A model generated the notes under the pieces. It made no database searches. It saw only the letters and a list, made by a program, of their open reading frames with translations, and was not told the origin of the DNA. The position numbers and the translations under genes were made by a program. From contig JAAXNY010000001.1 in assembly GCA_013420905.1 (NCBI GenBank), positions 5,766,001 through 5,830,000 of the forward strand: a stretch of DNA of 64,000 nt. The letters run 5' to 3'. Source of the stretch: Collybia mongolica. Its lineage: Eukaryota; Basidiomycota; Agaricomycetes; Agaricales; Clitocybaceae. Shown piece by piece: positions 24,059-36,033 of this stretch. Every line of letters begins with the position of its first letter. Position 1 is the first letter of the stretch.

Positions 24059-24740
24059 TAGGGCTGCACGTCGTATCCGTATTACAGTGGCTCGATACGG
24101 GTATACGGCCCACGCGACTTTGAAAATGCGCCTCGTCGATGCATTTGCACAACAGACTGGCGTGATGATGCATTTACCTCCTCAGATGACAGAAGAAGGG
24201 TTGTAGCATCAACCCCTCTACTTTGTATGCTGGGATTGCACTCTGTATCACATCCTCTTCCCATTGGTGATGGATGCTCGAAGGGGTTATCACGGAGCGA
24301 CATATCAGGGCGGAGGGATATAAGATACAACACTAAGGTTAGTTTACGGCCTGTAAACTTTTGATGGGAACGGCGCGCTTCCTGCTGAATCATCATAAAT
24401 TCAGCGCAGGCGTATGTGTTCTGATTCACATACCTGGTGAAATCATCAATAACAGCTGTACCCTTGCATATTACAGATATTCCGCTATCAAAAACAGTCC
24501 CTTGAAGTAAGAAGTGCAATCACAACACAACGGGAGGGCATATATCCAATACTCACAAAATTATTGTAAGATCTATTAGCCGTATGCCCGTATTAGCCCG
24601 TCAACGGCCGTATTGGCACCCGTACCGTGCCGTCGGGCTTGCCGCCGAAGGGTGTACGGTTACGGTTATGACAAACCCGTCGCCATCAGAACCGTAAACT
24701 ATACCGCCGTATGCCGTATACAGTACAGTGTGCAGCCCTA
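24059..24740. mobile_element. non-autonomous hAT element with 8-bp TSD
   Basis: A 682-bp element with 11-bp perfect terminal inverted repeats TAGGGCTGCAC / GTGCAGCCCTA and flanked by an exact 8-bp target duplication GATAAGTG (24051-24058 and 24741-24748). The TAGGG end and 8-bp duplication are hallmarks of the hAT superfamily. Subterminal parts contain clusters of CCGTA / TACGG words in both orientations (24070-24110 and 24580-24725), typical of transposase-binding repeats. The minus-strand open frame inside (24082-24519) has no hAT transposase motif, so I regard the element as non-autonomous. Confidence 0.88.
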
Positions 24741-24748
24741 GATAAGTG

Positions 24749-26143
24749 TAGGCCCAAAGTAATAGATCAGGATAGTGTTTTCCCACAACATAACTTGAGT
24801 TTTGATGACATATATTAGTATTATCACCAACAACCATCACACGGAGTCAAGGGGTACACAATCAAGCGTCAAGCTAGCTAGAGCAGGGGGGCGGCTAGGT
24901 CATCAAGTGCCGAGCTAGCCAAGAATCTTCGAGATGCAATAGCGCCGCAGAATTTTGATATTTGGTGTTGATAGTTGCTAAGAATGATATTGGAACACAA
25001 GAAAGATTGGGTAGGATGTACACGACGTACAGATGAGTAAAATAATATCTTTCACGAATTTCTGTTTCACTGGCAACGAATGGGCAAGAGCCCGCCACTC
25101 GCAACCTTGTATTATGACTTGTTAACAAACTTCGACTCTTTTTCCCTCGTTGCTAATACACTTTTAGAAATAGACCGATTTCGGGGTTCTGCACCGCAGC
25201 TTTGATCTTTGTTGCGAAACCTCGTCCAACTTGGTGCCGTCACCAGTCCAGTTACAACACGCCTATTTTATAAGTGAGTATTATTTCGATAGTCCTTAGT
25301 TATTTGTTTCAATCTCAATACAGGTTGGACGATGCTGAATCAATCGGCTTTCGGCTCTTTACGTCCCTTTCGCTTTTTGTCCTTGCCACCCGAGCTTTTG
25401 CATATATATCTTTCGAACGGCACTGTTCTCCGAATACATCTGCCTCTTCCAAGCCTCAAAGTGTCGTTCTGGATACCGCAAACATTGAGGACGCTTCTCC
25501 ACAAAGGTCAAACTCTGCTCTTTGACAAGGATTCCCTGAGGAAATGATTAAAATCATGCCAAGCTAGCATATTGTACTTTGTATACACCCTTTATCGTTG
25601 ATCCTATTATCATCGATGGTGTCTGAAGATTCGACTTCAAAAGTGAAGACACTGCTTGTACATAGATGATGTGGTCCTCGGATTCAAACGACGGGCGTCG
25701 ATGATCGAATTCCTTTGTTTCGGTGGAGGCTTTAGTGAGGTTAATGGAGAAGTCTTCTCTTAGTCCACAATGAAGCGAGGGCTTTGTGGTGTGAATGGTA
25801 TTGACCACGGGAGAGTGACTTCTATATAGGAATATCTAGTCGCCGGTTAACATTTACCCGGTTCGGAGTGGGATTTGTGAAAATTTGTTGTTCCGTTACC
25901 ACACCTTCGCAACCCTCCGCAACGGCCATGCAGAAACATTCATCCTCTACCGAATCTCCCTGATGGATTCGTAAGGAATTTGTCCTTCACAAATGGGGGT
26001 TGGTCATAGCCAAGCATTCTGCTTAGTATCCCATCGTTGCTTACGCGTACCTCACCGCGTTGACCCAATTATAAAATGGAGGCCTCAGTTGAGTGGCGTA
26101 TCAACACCCTCTCTGAACAGCTGTCATCCCACTCCTCGACAAC
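24749..26143. other. intergenic; possible F-box-like fragment
   Basis: No complete gene is recognised. On the plus strand 25332-25547 encodes 71 residues with a short LSLPPELLHIYL stretch like the start of an F-box. Nothing downstream continues it, so it may be a fragment or chance. The 25.85-26.14 kb part should contain the promoter of the next GST gene. Confidence 0.35.
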
Positions 26144-27030
26144 ATGGTTCTCAAACTCTACGGCATGGCTGTCTCGACCTGCACGCGCCGAGTCGCGATG
26201 GTGCTCCACGAGAAGAGGGTCCCATACGAGTTGATCGAAGTCGACCTCATGTCCGGCGCACACAAGCAGCCAGCATACTTGGAGAAGCAGCCTTTTGGGC
26301 AGGTCCCATACATCGTTAGTGCATCAACCACGTCTAGAAAGAAATTAACGACCAGTGAACCGTTAATCCTCAGGATGACGATGGGTTCATTTTGTATGAA
26401 AGCCGTGCTATCTGCCGCTACATCGCTGCAAAGTATCCCGACGATGGGCCCTCTCTCATTCCCGTCGACCCCAAGGCGAACGCCCTCTTCGAACAGGCTG
26501 CATCAGTCGAGCAAAGCGGCTTTGACCCTCTTGCTAGCGCTGCCGTAGCGGAAAATGTCTTCAAACCGTGAGTCGTGCCTGTAGCTCTGTCGGGAGTGCC
26601 TAACTGGACAGTCCCTGGTCTTGGATATAGACTATTTGGAGGTACACCTGATCCTGAGGTGTTCAAGCGGCTCATCACGAAGTTGGAGCTGAAATTGGAT
26701 GTATACGAAGCGATCTTGGAGAAACAGAAATACGTCGGTGGTGATGTCAGTGCCCCACTCCGATATCATTTCCCTCGTATTCAACCGACATTTATAGGAA
26801 CTTACTCTCGCGGATCTCTTCCACCTTCCATATGGTTTCATGCTTCCTGCTGCCGGAAGCAATGCCATTGAAACAAGACCGAATGTTGCTAAGTACGTCC
26901 CAGTTGATTCGTGGATTGACCGCACGCTTACTCGCTCGTTCGTTTATGTAGATGGTTCAGAGAACTAAGTACTCGCCCCTCTTGGGTGGCAGTGAAGGAT
27001 GGAGCCAAGAGTGTTACCTCTTATGCATAG
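26144..27030 (+). CDS. glutathione S-transferase, phi-like, copy 2
   Basis: Five exons: 26144-26314, 26374-26567, 26631-26745, 26798-26892 and 26952-27030 (217 aa). The first four exons are exactly as long (171, 194, 115, 95 nt) as those of the copies at 22.3 and 27.3 kb. MVLKLYG, STCTRR, PFGQVPYI, YESRAICRYIA, LFEQAASVE, KYVGGD, LADLFHLPYG and RPSWVAVK mark the fold. Cytosolic glutathione conjugation is expected. It lies 313 bp upstream of copy 3 in the same orientation, a tandem duplication. Confidence 0.9.
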
Positions 27031-27343
27031 GACCCCAGGCGTGGCCAAAAGATTAACAGGGCGGAGGGGAAAGGGATCCGTCGTGCATTCTTTTTTCTTC
27101 TAGAACTTGATCCTGATTGGCTGTTGATCATTTGTAAGGAGAGGCGTGGTTATCTGATTAGTGATTGGTCAAGGTGCTGATTTATGTTCACGCACTACAA
27201 TTGACTAATGACCTGTCTATTAGTAAGAATTTGAAAGATGATTACTGTTCTCCACGCTAGATAAAAAGCAAAGTGCAAGAAGGAATGTGACCCATCTCTT
27301 CTCACAACTACTTTCAACTCTCTACCACTACCAACTTCACAAC

Positions 27344-28240
27344 ATGACCCTCAAACTCTACGGCTCTGCGATGTCGACCTGCACCCGTCGTGTCGCCGTC
27401 GTCCTGCACGAAAAGAAAGTCCCGTTCGAGCTGGTGACGGTCGACTTTGGAAAAAGTGAGCACAAATCGCCTGAATTCCTCAAGAAACAGCCCTTCGGAC
27501 AAGTCCCATACATCGTGCGTCTCGTCGTCGATTCTTCTGCGCCACCGCAGGCCTAAAAAGCGCCCAAAATTCAGGATGACGACGGCTTCATTCTCTACGA
27601 GAGCCGTGCCATCGCCCGCTACATCGAGGCGAAGTACCCTAACCAGGGAACCTCCCTCGTGCCCACCGAGCCCAAAGCACGAGCCCTGTTCGAACAGGCC
27701 ACCTCGGTTGAGGGAAGCAACTTCGACCCGTTCGCGTCACAGGCCGTTTTTGAGATGGTATTTAAACAGTAAGGCTGTACCGGATCGTAGAAGTATCTTG
27801 AAAGCTCACTGAAAGTGGTTAGGTATAATGGGCTGACCCCCGACAAGGTGGTGTTCGACCAGCTGATCACTAATCTTTCCGGCAAACTCGATGCGTACGA
27901 CGCTATCCTTAGCAAACAGAAGTACCTCGCAGGCAATGTAAGGCCATCCCTTCACCTGCATATATGCACGTAATGCACGTTGCTGATGCTGTATTGTATC
28001 TGCCTGACATAGGAGATCACACTTGCGGACCTCTTCCACCTTCCGTACGGCTCCATGCTCGCGGTTGCCGGCAGTAACATCATGGATACAAAGCCCAATG
28101 TTGCTAGGTATGTCTGCTCCATGTACGTGGTACTAGGTTGTTGGCGTTGACACCCCCTTAGGTGGTTCAAGGATGTCGCTTCAAGGCCTGCATGGCTGGC
28201 AGTCAAGGATGGGGTAAAGTCCACATCTTCATATGCCTGA
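27344..28240 (+). CDS. glutathione S-transferase, phi-like, copy 3
   Basis: Five exons: 27344-27514, 27575-27768, 27823-27937, 28013-28107 and 28162-28240 (217 aa), ending TGA. MTLKLYG, STCTRR, PFGQVPYI, YESRAIARYIE, LFEQATSVE, QKYLAGN, LADLFHLPYG and a C-terminal RPAWLAVK...SSYA close to that of copy 2. The upstream in-frame codons from 27287 are not used in my call, because MTLKLYG aligns with the starts of the two relatives. Between the tandem copies lies a pyrimidine-rich leader with an ATAAAAAG word at 27262, a possible core promoter site. Confidence 0.9.
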
Positions 28241-28893
28241 AAGTGTTACAGTGTCGAAAAAGACACGGTAAATAACTTACTTGTGGTAAATACTGCGGAC
28301 CGCTACGCATAAGCGAATAAAATACCGGTTCTCTACATGTGGTTATGGTGAATACTGAGTGATCTCAAAGTACTGCATTTTCTACGCTACAGGATCAGAT
28401 TATCTTGACCTATCGATGAACTTAACGGGAAGATGGCTTGTTATCTTGTTGACCTCATCAAAGACGTACCTTACGTCGCATAAATGCTAGCGCGCCCACT
28501 TTTAGCAAGTGTCAGTCATCATCCCAGCACAAAACGCCATCTGCACCATAGTTCATCTGTTTACAGAGGGACTCCATGCCGATTGCACATCCCACAAGGC
28601 GGTTTTGAAGTGGTACACAAAACGTTTGATATTGATATGATATGATATAAAAACTTGTTGCAAATAATGTTATCGACGTATGTACGGAACCGGGAGGTAT
28701 AGAATGTGGTAAACCTGGCAGATAGAAGCACAGACATACAAGGTGAAGCGAAGACGGATGGCAAGATTCCTAAGAAGGCGGGTGTGCAAGAAGATGAAAA
28801 GCGTGGATGTTAACGATCAAAGATCAAATAAGATAATGAGCAACATGGAACGAACGAATGATACAGGTGATGACTGGGAACGATAACCTATCG
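28241..28893. other. convergent intergenic region
   Basis: The region between the 3' ends of GST copy 3 (plus) and the Dsn1-like gene (minus). It is AT-rich, with no gene or repeat recognised; it should contain both 3' UTRs. Confidence 0.45.
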
Positions 28894-31022
28894 TTATCGT
28901 TCCCTATCCCTCGCTGGCGTGCCCCCCCTCCTAGGTGTCCCAGGTGTCTTCCTAGGCGTCTGGTTTGGATTGGGTGGTGGTACGCCCGTGAGCCTCCGCT
29001 CTCCAACGGCACCAATACCGCTCTCTCCAACCCTCTGCACCTCCCTGGCCGCTCTCCTAGCAGCGTCCCCAACCATAGCTGGAGGCCTTTCTTTATCCAC
29101 CCTCGCCAGCGCACGCATCAGATCCATAGGATCTGGCTCAGTGGCCGCACGAGGCACATATGTCGAGAGCACCTGTGCCCCCGAAGCGGACCCAGGATCG
29201 TGTAGTGCTATAGGTGGATTGGACCGTGCTGATAAATTCAGCGCGAGGAGCCCGAACCGCTGGTCCAGCGCCTGCTCGGCCATGTTCGTCGTCGTCCGCG
29301 CAGCGTTCGCGAATGTATGCAGTTGGTCTAGCTTAAACTCGACCTCTGATATTCGTCTCCTCAGCTCTGCCTCCAACTCGAAACTCCCGAGACCCAACCC
29401 CATGCTACTCCGCCGCGATGATCCCACCACATGCTCGTCGCCCACTGGCCGCAGTCCCAGCACCGACTTCGATAGGGTCACACCACGCTGGAATGATTCC
29501 GAAAGTTCGTGCTCGCGAGGTCTCCACTCTGCTTCGTCATCCATCGCCCGCTGCTTTCCCTTCGCCTTTGCAGAAGGTACGGCCTGTTTGTCCAATACGG
29601 CCTTCGCCTTCTTTACATATGCATCATACGTATAGCCGACTTTCTTCCATGCCTCATCTTCTTCCATTGCCCTTTTTGTGTGTCAGACGCATGGATGAGA
29701 TCAAGAGCGAAGAAACTTACCGCTGTATATGATTGCCATATGTCACTTCCCACCCCCTGTTTGTCAAATTCTGCTCATTCTCCTTTTGAGGCTCCGTCAC
29801 AGCACTACCATTAGCCTCTGGAGGATGCATGCTCAGGTCGATCTTCCGCTCTGCTAGCATCCTCACCACATCATCCTGCACACTCTTCAAAAGCTGGGAC
29901 CCTTGTGCGGATAGTGGCGGCAAAGACTGAGGTGAGTCTCTCTGAGAAGGCGCAGGAGAGCGTGATGCGGCTCGTAAAGAGCACCATATTAGAAGTTGTC
30001 GGACCCGCTCCGCGTCGGGCAGGTCACAATCGATGTGTTTGTAAAAACTGCTGTCTGAAACGGAGTTGTGGGGTTGGGCTTTGCACACCACATTTTAGTA
30101 TAACGTCAAAACGAAAACTCGAGAGACGCACTGATGATACCTGTTGTTTCAAAAGAGCTGCTTATCCGCTTCCCCCGTGAGTTAATGGAACTCTTCCGTC
30201 GATGCCCTCCTCCATTGTTGCCCTTCTCCGGTCGCCCATTTCCTAATGCCGCCATCGCACCTCCCCTTAATAGCTTATTTCTTTCAATCTGTGGCGTTTC
30301 TTCCTGTGGGAGAGGAACAGAAGTGTCCCTTATCTTCGTTTTTCTTTTCCTGGGTGAGCCAGGATCCGGTGGACGCGCAGGAAATTGAAATTCTGGACTT
30401 ATGGAGGGTATGAGCGTAGGATTGATCGTCGTGTGGGCCCGTGAGTTCCGCCGTAGATGGTCGGCCTCATCTTCCATAGCACGCACGTCCTCTTCAATCT
30501 CTAAATCATCATGGGAGGAGGAAGGAACGTCACGGGCACGAGCAGAAGATTTATGTTTGGAAGTCGGAGGTTGAGAGTCGGCTCTGAACTTCTTGGATGG
30601 TTGTTTGGAGGGACCCGCGCCCGAGGATGGTGGCGGTCGTTGCGATTGAGTCGACGGTGGACGGGATGGTTGGGAGCTCGGTGGTGCTGATGATAATCGT
30701 GGCGTCGCGTTGGGTGCCCTGACGATAAGAAGGCCTCCTGGTTGTTCCTCCGCATTCAATACTGCAGTTTCGTGAATAAGAAGTCAATACTCAGAACAAG
30801 AACCAGCTCACGTACATTTCCGTTTATTCGACGCGCCCGCCTTTGCCTAGGGGTATTTTGTAGTTTCATAAGTTCCCCAACCACGAAACAAGGAATACAC
30901 GTAAACTGCACCTCTTTCTTCGCTCTCTTCGCGGCATTTAAGAGTGGATTGTCGTCCTGAACTTTTCGCTTCGCGCTTGGCTGAGATTGAGATGGAAGCA
31001 TTTGGGCTACAATACTGGTCAT
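28894..31022 (-). CDS. dsn1: Dsn1/Mis13-like kinetochore protein
   Basis: Five exons: 30912-31022, 30816-30846, 30141-30761, 29721-30078 and 28894-29671 (632 aa). The first 230 residues are disordered and rich in Ser, Pro and Arg. The conserved Mis13/Dsn1 core then begins: a basic RRKSS...RGKRISSSFE motif near residues 235-250 and VSDSSFYKHIDCDLP near 261-275, followed by helical, coiled-coil-like segments (AERVRQLLIWCS; RRRISEVEFKLDQLHTF) and a Pro/Arg-rich tail. Dsn1 is a subunit of the Mis12 (MIND) complex, which links inner-kinetochore CENP-C/CENP-T to Ndc80. In the family the RRKS-type motif is an Aurora B-regulated autoinhibitory element. The assignment rests on these two motifs; other parts are poorly conserved in the family. 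Confidence 0.8.
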
Positions 31023-31424
31023 AAAGGAAATGCTTCCTCCAGTTATATGATTTCCGTCGCGTATGGCCCGTGCACGCGTTCAGCAGCCTAATGCGCTCGT
31101 CGTCGCCGTCGATGTTGAGGGTGTGAGGGAAAGAAACACGGTTATCGGAGTTTGAATAATCCTCCCACGTTGTGGCGATCAACAATCCACGCGGTCACGC
31201 GATGAGAGTGACGCTTTGTGACGCTGCGACTTTCACCACACTCTATCTGAGCCCACTGCAATGCACCTCCCGTTACTTCAGGGCCTCCAAATCTGAAGCT
31301 GAGCACAGAAAATCCTGTCTCACGATTTTTCACAATTCCTTAAATAAAAGTTTTAATTATAATAAGGCTTTTCTAAAACGGCAGGTAGTAAGACTCGGCA
31401 GAACATACTGAGGTGGATTTTGCT
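31023..31424. other. promoter side of dsn1-like gene
   Basis: A 400-bp noncoding stretch between the dsn1-like start and a coding remnant. It is AT-rich at 31330-31370. No other feature is recognised. Confidence 0.4.
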
Positions 31425-31850
31425 TTAGTTTTCGAGGCTCTCGCGATCTGCTTCCATTTCCCGATGTTTTCTCGACTGCCCTCGGCTTCGCCTGGTTCTC
31501 AACATCTTTCGAACAGTCACGAACTCAAGGTCCGAGTCATGCATTCCCAAGTGTGCTTTTATGTAGCGAGCACGGTCGGTTTCCTCGAATGCGTTCATCT
31601 CAGCACTCCAAGTCGTTAACCTTTTGTCGGTGATAACGACAAAGGAACACTCTTCTGTCATTCCACCAAAATTATGGGCAAAGATGCGGGTGCGGATATT
31701 TTTTCTTGAAAGCCAGCGGTTTACGGTAAGCATGATCTCGTATGCGGGTGGGTTTATATCATGTGCTCGACACCATTTGTAAACCTGCTCCTGGCTAATC
31801 TTGTAGCCCCCAACGAGATATAAATTATAGCTATCCTAAGGGGTGAGCTT
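31425..31850 (-). pseudogene. hypothetical protein fragment, probably broken
   Basis: The minus strand reads as protein-like sequence for about 130 codons, from a plausible acceptor (CCCTTAG near 31840) through VGGYKISQEQVYKWCRAHDI and LTVNRWLSRKN to a basic C-terminus with a stop at 31425. No family is recognised. Upstream (31.88-32.10 kb), a stretch reading FVSGFRGIGGAES also looks coding, but every frame linking it to the fragment meets a stop. Either the gene is decayed or its splicing is unusual. No function can be given. Confidence 0.4.
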
Positions 31851-32251
31851 CAGTGTGATGTGGGGCTGGCACGTGCGTACCTCATCGTGTGGTTATCCGA
31901 GGGGTGATTTCAAGACAAAGATGGTGCACCCCTTCTTCGTTATGTAGGACGAATAGGGGACACCACGAATATCACGGATTTTTGCACTCAACGGAAGTGT
32001 TCAGAGACACTCCACTTTCCGCACCCCCTATACCTCGAAAGCCAGACACAAAATCAGTGTCTTCGTCCAAGGTCAAAAAAATCATTTGTCATCGCTTCGT
32101 GCCCTCATCTATCTTGTGCTTCTTGATTTTGTGATGGGACAGATCATAAGTTCGGCCTCGAGTGCCACAGTGTGCCACGTACCATGTGATGCTTGGAGAA
32201 CTAGGTTATAAGTAGCTAATATATTAAAATGTGTGCCGGACGCTTCATATT

Positions 32252-34428
32252 ATGAACAGCCCACATCATGACCCACCTCACCCGGAAACCCTTCGCAGCC
32301 GGGTATACGAAGTCTGGAGAACACCCATCAGTCAGATTGTGCTCATATCTGTCGTATGTTTCTGTTGTCCAGGTGCGCGATGGATCTTTATCATATCATC
32401 TATGTTACGATCTTGTCGGTATAGGCATGTACAACGCTATTTCGGGAATCGGCGGCTCTGGACAGTTAGACCCTACTGTAGCCGCAAACGCTACTGTCGC
32501 CTTGCTTGCAGCTACAGCAGCATCTGCCCTCACACTCGTTCCACCAATATTTGATGTATGTAAGGCCCCAAATTGAGAAGTGAATTCAATACAATATATC
32601 AAACTTCTAGATGCTCGGACCTCGTGCTTGTCTCCTTATTGGTATGAGAACTCTCACAACTGATGCGTCGTTTTCTGATGAGATACAGGTGGATGGACTT
32701 ACCCACTCTATTCCGGTGCACTACTTTGTTACAACCATACTCAGAATTCGGCGTTTGTGATTGCTAGCGGTGCTATTTTGGGATTAGGCGCTTCTTTTTT
32801 ATGGGTTGCTCAGGGTGCTGTGAGTGACGTATTGCATGGTAAAGACATATCGGCTCAACAAAACATCACTCTTATGGTATAGATTATGGTTTCATATCCG
32901 CTACCTGATCAGAAAGGCCGGGCAATCGCATTATTCTGGGCTAGTATCACTATGAGTCCCACCAATTGACTGCAGACTTACTTTCAGTTAGGTGGTGTTT
33001 AACCTCGGCGGGGGGATCGGATCTTTCATTTCATTTGCGCTCAACTTCCATTCAAAGAGTGGTACGGTTACTGATGGCACTTGTAAGTGTCACTTTTCGA
33101 GGTTCAATCCTAAAACTCTAGACTCATGCACCGAGTTCGACAGATGGGGCGTTCATGGCCATTATGTGTATGTTAATACAATAGATCGGTCTGTACACAT
33201 GAGCTAAACCGCACATACAGTTTTGGGGTGGATTCTCTGTATATTTGTGTCTCCGCCCCATAAGGTCATACGCTCCGATGGAACCTTTGCGGGTCCACCC
33301 CCCTCTGGCGCTTCGAGCAGCATCAGTGCGTCAATTAAGCGCGAGTATCAGAATTTCGTTGCTGCTCTCACGAACTGGAAAATCCTGCTTCTGATCCCAG
33401 CATTTTTTTGTGCTAATTTTTTCTACTCATATCAACAAAATACCGTAAACGGTCTGTATCAATTCCACCAGCTCCTCCTCCGTTCTCAATGGGCCGCTCA
33501 CCACCAGGCGCGACTTTTACCCTCCGCACACGTTCCATTAATGGCGCAATGTATTGGATTGCCCAAATGGTAAACTATTTTTACAGGCCGAATTCAGTCA
33601 CGTTGTTGATTTTTATTGGCAGGTTGGAGGCCTTGCTATCGGATTTCTTCTTGATCTAAAATGGCTTACGCGTCCTAAACGAGCCATAGCTGGTTATGTA
33701 TTCGTTCTCGTCACCGGGTTTGTCATCTGGGGTGGTCCGTAACGGAACAATCAAAATTTGAATTGCGAACTGATGTAATCCCCTCAGGCGGCCTCGCTTT
33801 CCAGCGCTGGGAAAACAAAACTGGAAAAAAACAATGGCTCGATTTTTCGGATTCTAGAACATTCATTGGCCCATTCTGGCTGTGAGAACCCTGTTTAGTC
33901 TAACCTTGCTTCGCTTCTCAAAGTAACTGTCGACGTTTAGGTATTTCTTCTATGGAGCATTTGACGCCTTTTGGCAGGCAAGACCCGCTACTTTTTTCCG
34001 TTTATGGGATTCTGATACCTCCACAGTCATATTGTTATTGGATGATGGCCTCTATTGCTGAAACTCCTCAGGCTGCAGCCAAATTTGTTGGGTGTATGTT
34101 CATACTGCGACTGAAATCCCCAAACCACTAATCATCTCTTAGTATACAAAACCTTCCAAGCGACTGGCGGAGCTGTTGCATGGCGGATTAACGCACTTTC
34201 ATGTGCGTTTTCATTTAACAATATCCATCAATCCGCTTATTGACCAATCGCGTAGACCCAGCCTTGGTCCAATTGACAATCAATTGGGCACTATTGGGTG
34301 GAGCCCTCTTAATTGCTATTCCAACTGTTCTTTCAATCACGCCTTCCCCAGTTGTTGGAAGTGCCATGCAAGACCAAAGTAAGGAGACACCTGACGGAGA
34401 TGGTGAGCCTGAGAGCAAGGTTGCCTAG
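32252..34428 (+). CDS. UNC-93-like MFS membrane protein
   Basis: Fifteen small exons can be joined in one frame (32252-32372, 32425-32555, 32611-32641, 32689-32819, 32883-32939, 32992-33082, 33144-33167, 33221-33451, 33508-33569, 33623-33734, 33788-33881, 33941-33977, 34027-34093, 34143-34202, 34256-34428), giving 473 aa. Landmarks of the UNC-93 branch of the major facilitator superfamily are visible: CCPGMYNAISGIGG early, then FLWVAQGA, KGRAIALFW, FNLGGGIGS, SPPHKVIRSDGT in the central loop, YSYQQNTVNG, and YKTFQATGGAVAWR near the end, with alternating hydrophobic segments fitting about 11-12 helices. The substrate is unknown. Two introns use GC donors: TGG|GCTAGT at 32940 and CAG|GCAAGA at 33978. 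Without the first, the frame would break. Confidence 0.83.
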
Positions 34429-36033
34429 CTGGGATTTCGCGTTTAGTACTGTCATGTTAAACAATAAGCCTTGTATGCGTTGTATGCGCAGAGACCGCGG
34501 TCAAGTTCGGCACGTGAAGTGTAGAAAGCGGACAATGCGCAAGGTCCGGAAGTTTTTAACAGGTTGAGTGCGGTGGCCTGAGAGACACGAAAATTTCAAG
34601 TTTAACCTTGATCAGGCTGGATCTTGAGGCATTTGGCCTTCATCGAAGGATCCCGATGTTGCATGCGTATACGGCAACATATGCGGCAAGGTTATTGATC
34701 AGGCACTCCTCCCCACACCCAGGCCAATCTTCCGTCCTCTGACAGATTTGACAACACTCCCTTTACAGGCGAGCGGAGAGATCATTGAGATGCATCCGAA
34801 TCTTACGGTGACCTGCTAGATATGTGTTTTTCTACTCAGGCTTAACATCCTGTTATATGATGTCACTCGCAAGCCGGTCGCTAAGCTTTCTCTTGTGTGC
34901 AACACCTTTGTGGCACTTGACAGCTGTCGGGGTACCGTGGATTCGGTAAACATTATGGGGATTTCACAAGTTTTTCGACAGATCACAACAGTCGACAATC
35001 AATAGAAGATCAGAATAATAGAAGCTGAAGTTGCGGCAAAATTCACCACAGGACCATGAGCTTCTATAGCTTAGCTTTAGGTCATATGGTCATGATCGAT
35101 ACGTCCCGGACCCGTTATAGTGATAACTTTTATTGATCGTATTTGACATGCCCTTCAACTGTCAGAAAAGCGCCGTATGGATGCCGACCCTTGAAAATAA
35201 GAGTGGTGCGGGACCCTCCTTGGTATCGAGATCCGCAGGGTCATTGGGCGTTGGCGCCACGATGGAGCCTTGACAACGTACAGGTACACATCGCTCACGA
35301 AATCTCGGCCTAAAGCTTGACAGTTGACCGAGGATAAAATCGAGGGACCATATCGGCTGGCTTGTATTGAATTCCGAGGAGAGAGGTACAAAGTACCAGT
35401 ACCCGCTCGGGGAAAACGCACACACACGATGATGAACTTTGACAAGCTTTCGACGATCGCGCCATTTGGAGCCATCACCTCAGGTCCCATGTTCAATGAA
35501 GAGGCAACGAAAGTACATACCGGAGTGATAGCCTTAACATTAAAAATAGATGGGGAGTGTGCCTATCTTTATTACTGCTCCACTTTCCGCCGGTGGGTTT
35601 AGAGTGGATAACTTTACGAGTCGTGATTGAAATCTGGGGGAAATTTCTGGGGTGGTGGAGGTAAACACCTAATGACACACTTGCCACATAAACTCACGTT
35701 TACCCAGAGATATTTTCTATTTGAACGGTCCGGTTCAGGCATCGTCAGGCAACATTGACTATGGAGGGAAAATATCCATCCGCGCTTGCCGCAACTATCA
35801 AGGAAATATAAACAGAAGTTAGATTCAAATCAGAATTTGAGAAAACATTATGTAAAGAGCATTACAATATTGGTACAATAAAAGAGTGATAATGTCTTGA
35901 CCCGGTAGGTAAGCACGGGGGCGTGGGAGTTAGTCACTGCCGCAAGGAAGTATGATTTAGACAGGTGGTGACAACTTGCGCTCTCTATATTTTTATGAAT
36001 GATCTAAGCGCTACTCGCGGAGGATGATTCTAC
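34429..36033. other. intergenic, no gene recognised
   Basis: 1.6 kb between two convergent genes. Open frames at 35155-35496 (minus) and 35324-35602 (plus) overlap each other antisense and show no motif, so I do not call them. The rest is noncoding, with the 3' UTRs at the edges. Confidence 0.4.

Noticed and set aside
24082..24519. 145-codon minus-strand frame inside the hAT element as a gene
   Set aside because: No hAT dimerisation or DDE motif and no plausible splice partners; treated as chance.
28919..29635. 238-codon plus-strand open frame
   Set aside because: It lies entirely antisense to the last exon of the dsn1-like gene, has Pro/Ser-rich shadow composition and no family motif.
32883..33082. 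UNC-93-like gene as a pseudogene
   Set aside because: The apparent frame break disappears with a GC-AG intron of 52 nt, which also keeps the expected residue spacing before FNLGG; all fifte en exons then total a multiple of three.
35155..35602. Overlapping antisense open frames as genes
   Set aside because: They overlap each other on opposite strands, show no motif and have no linked exons.
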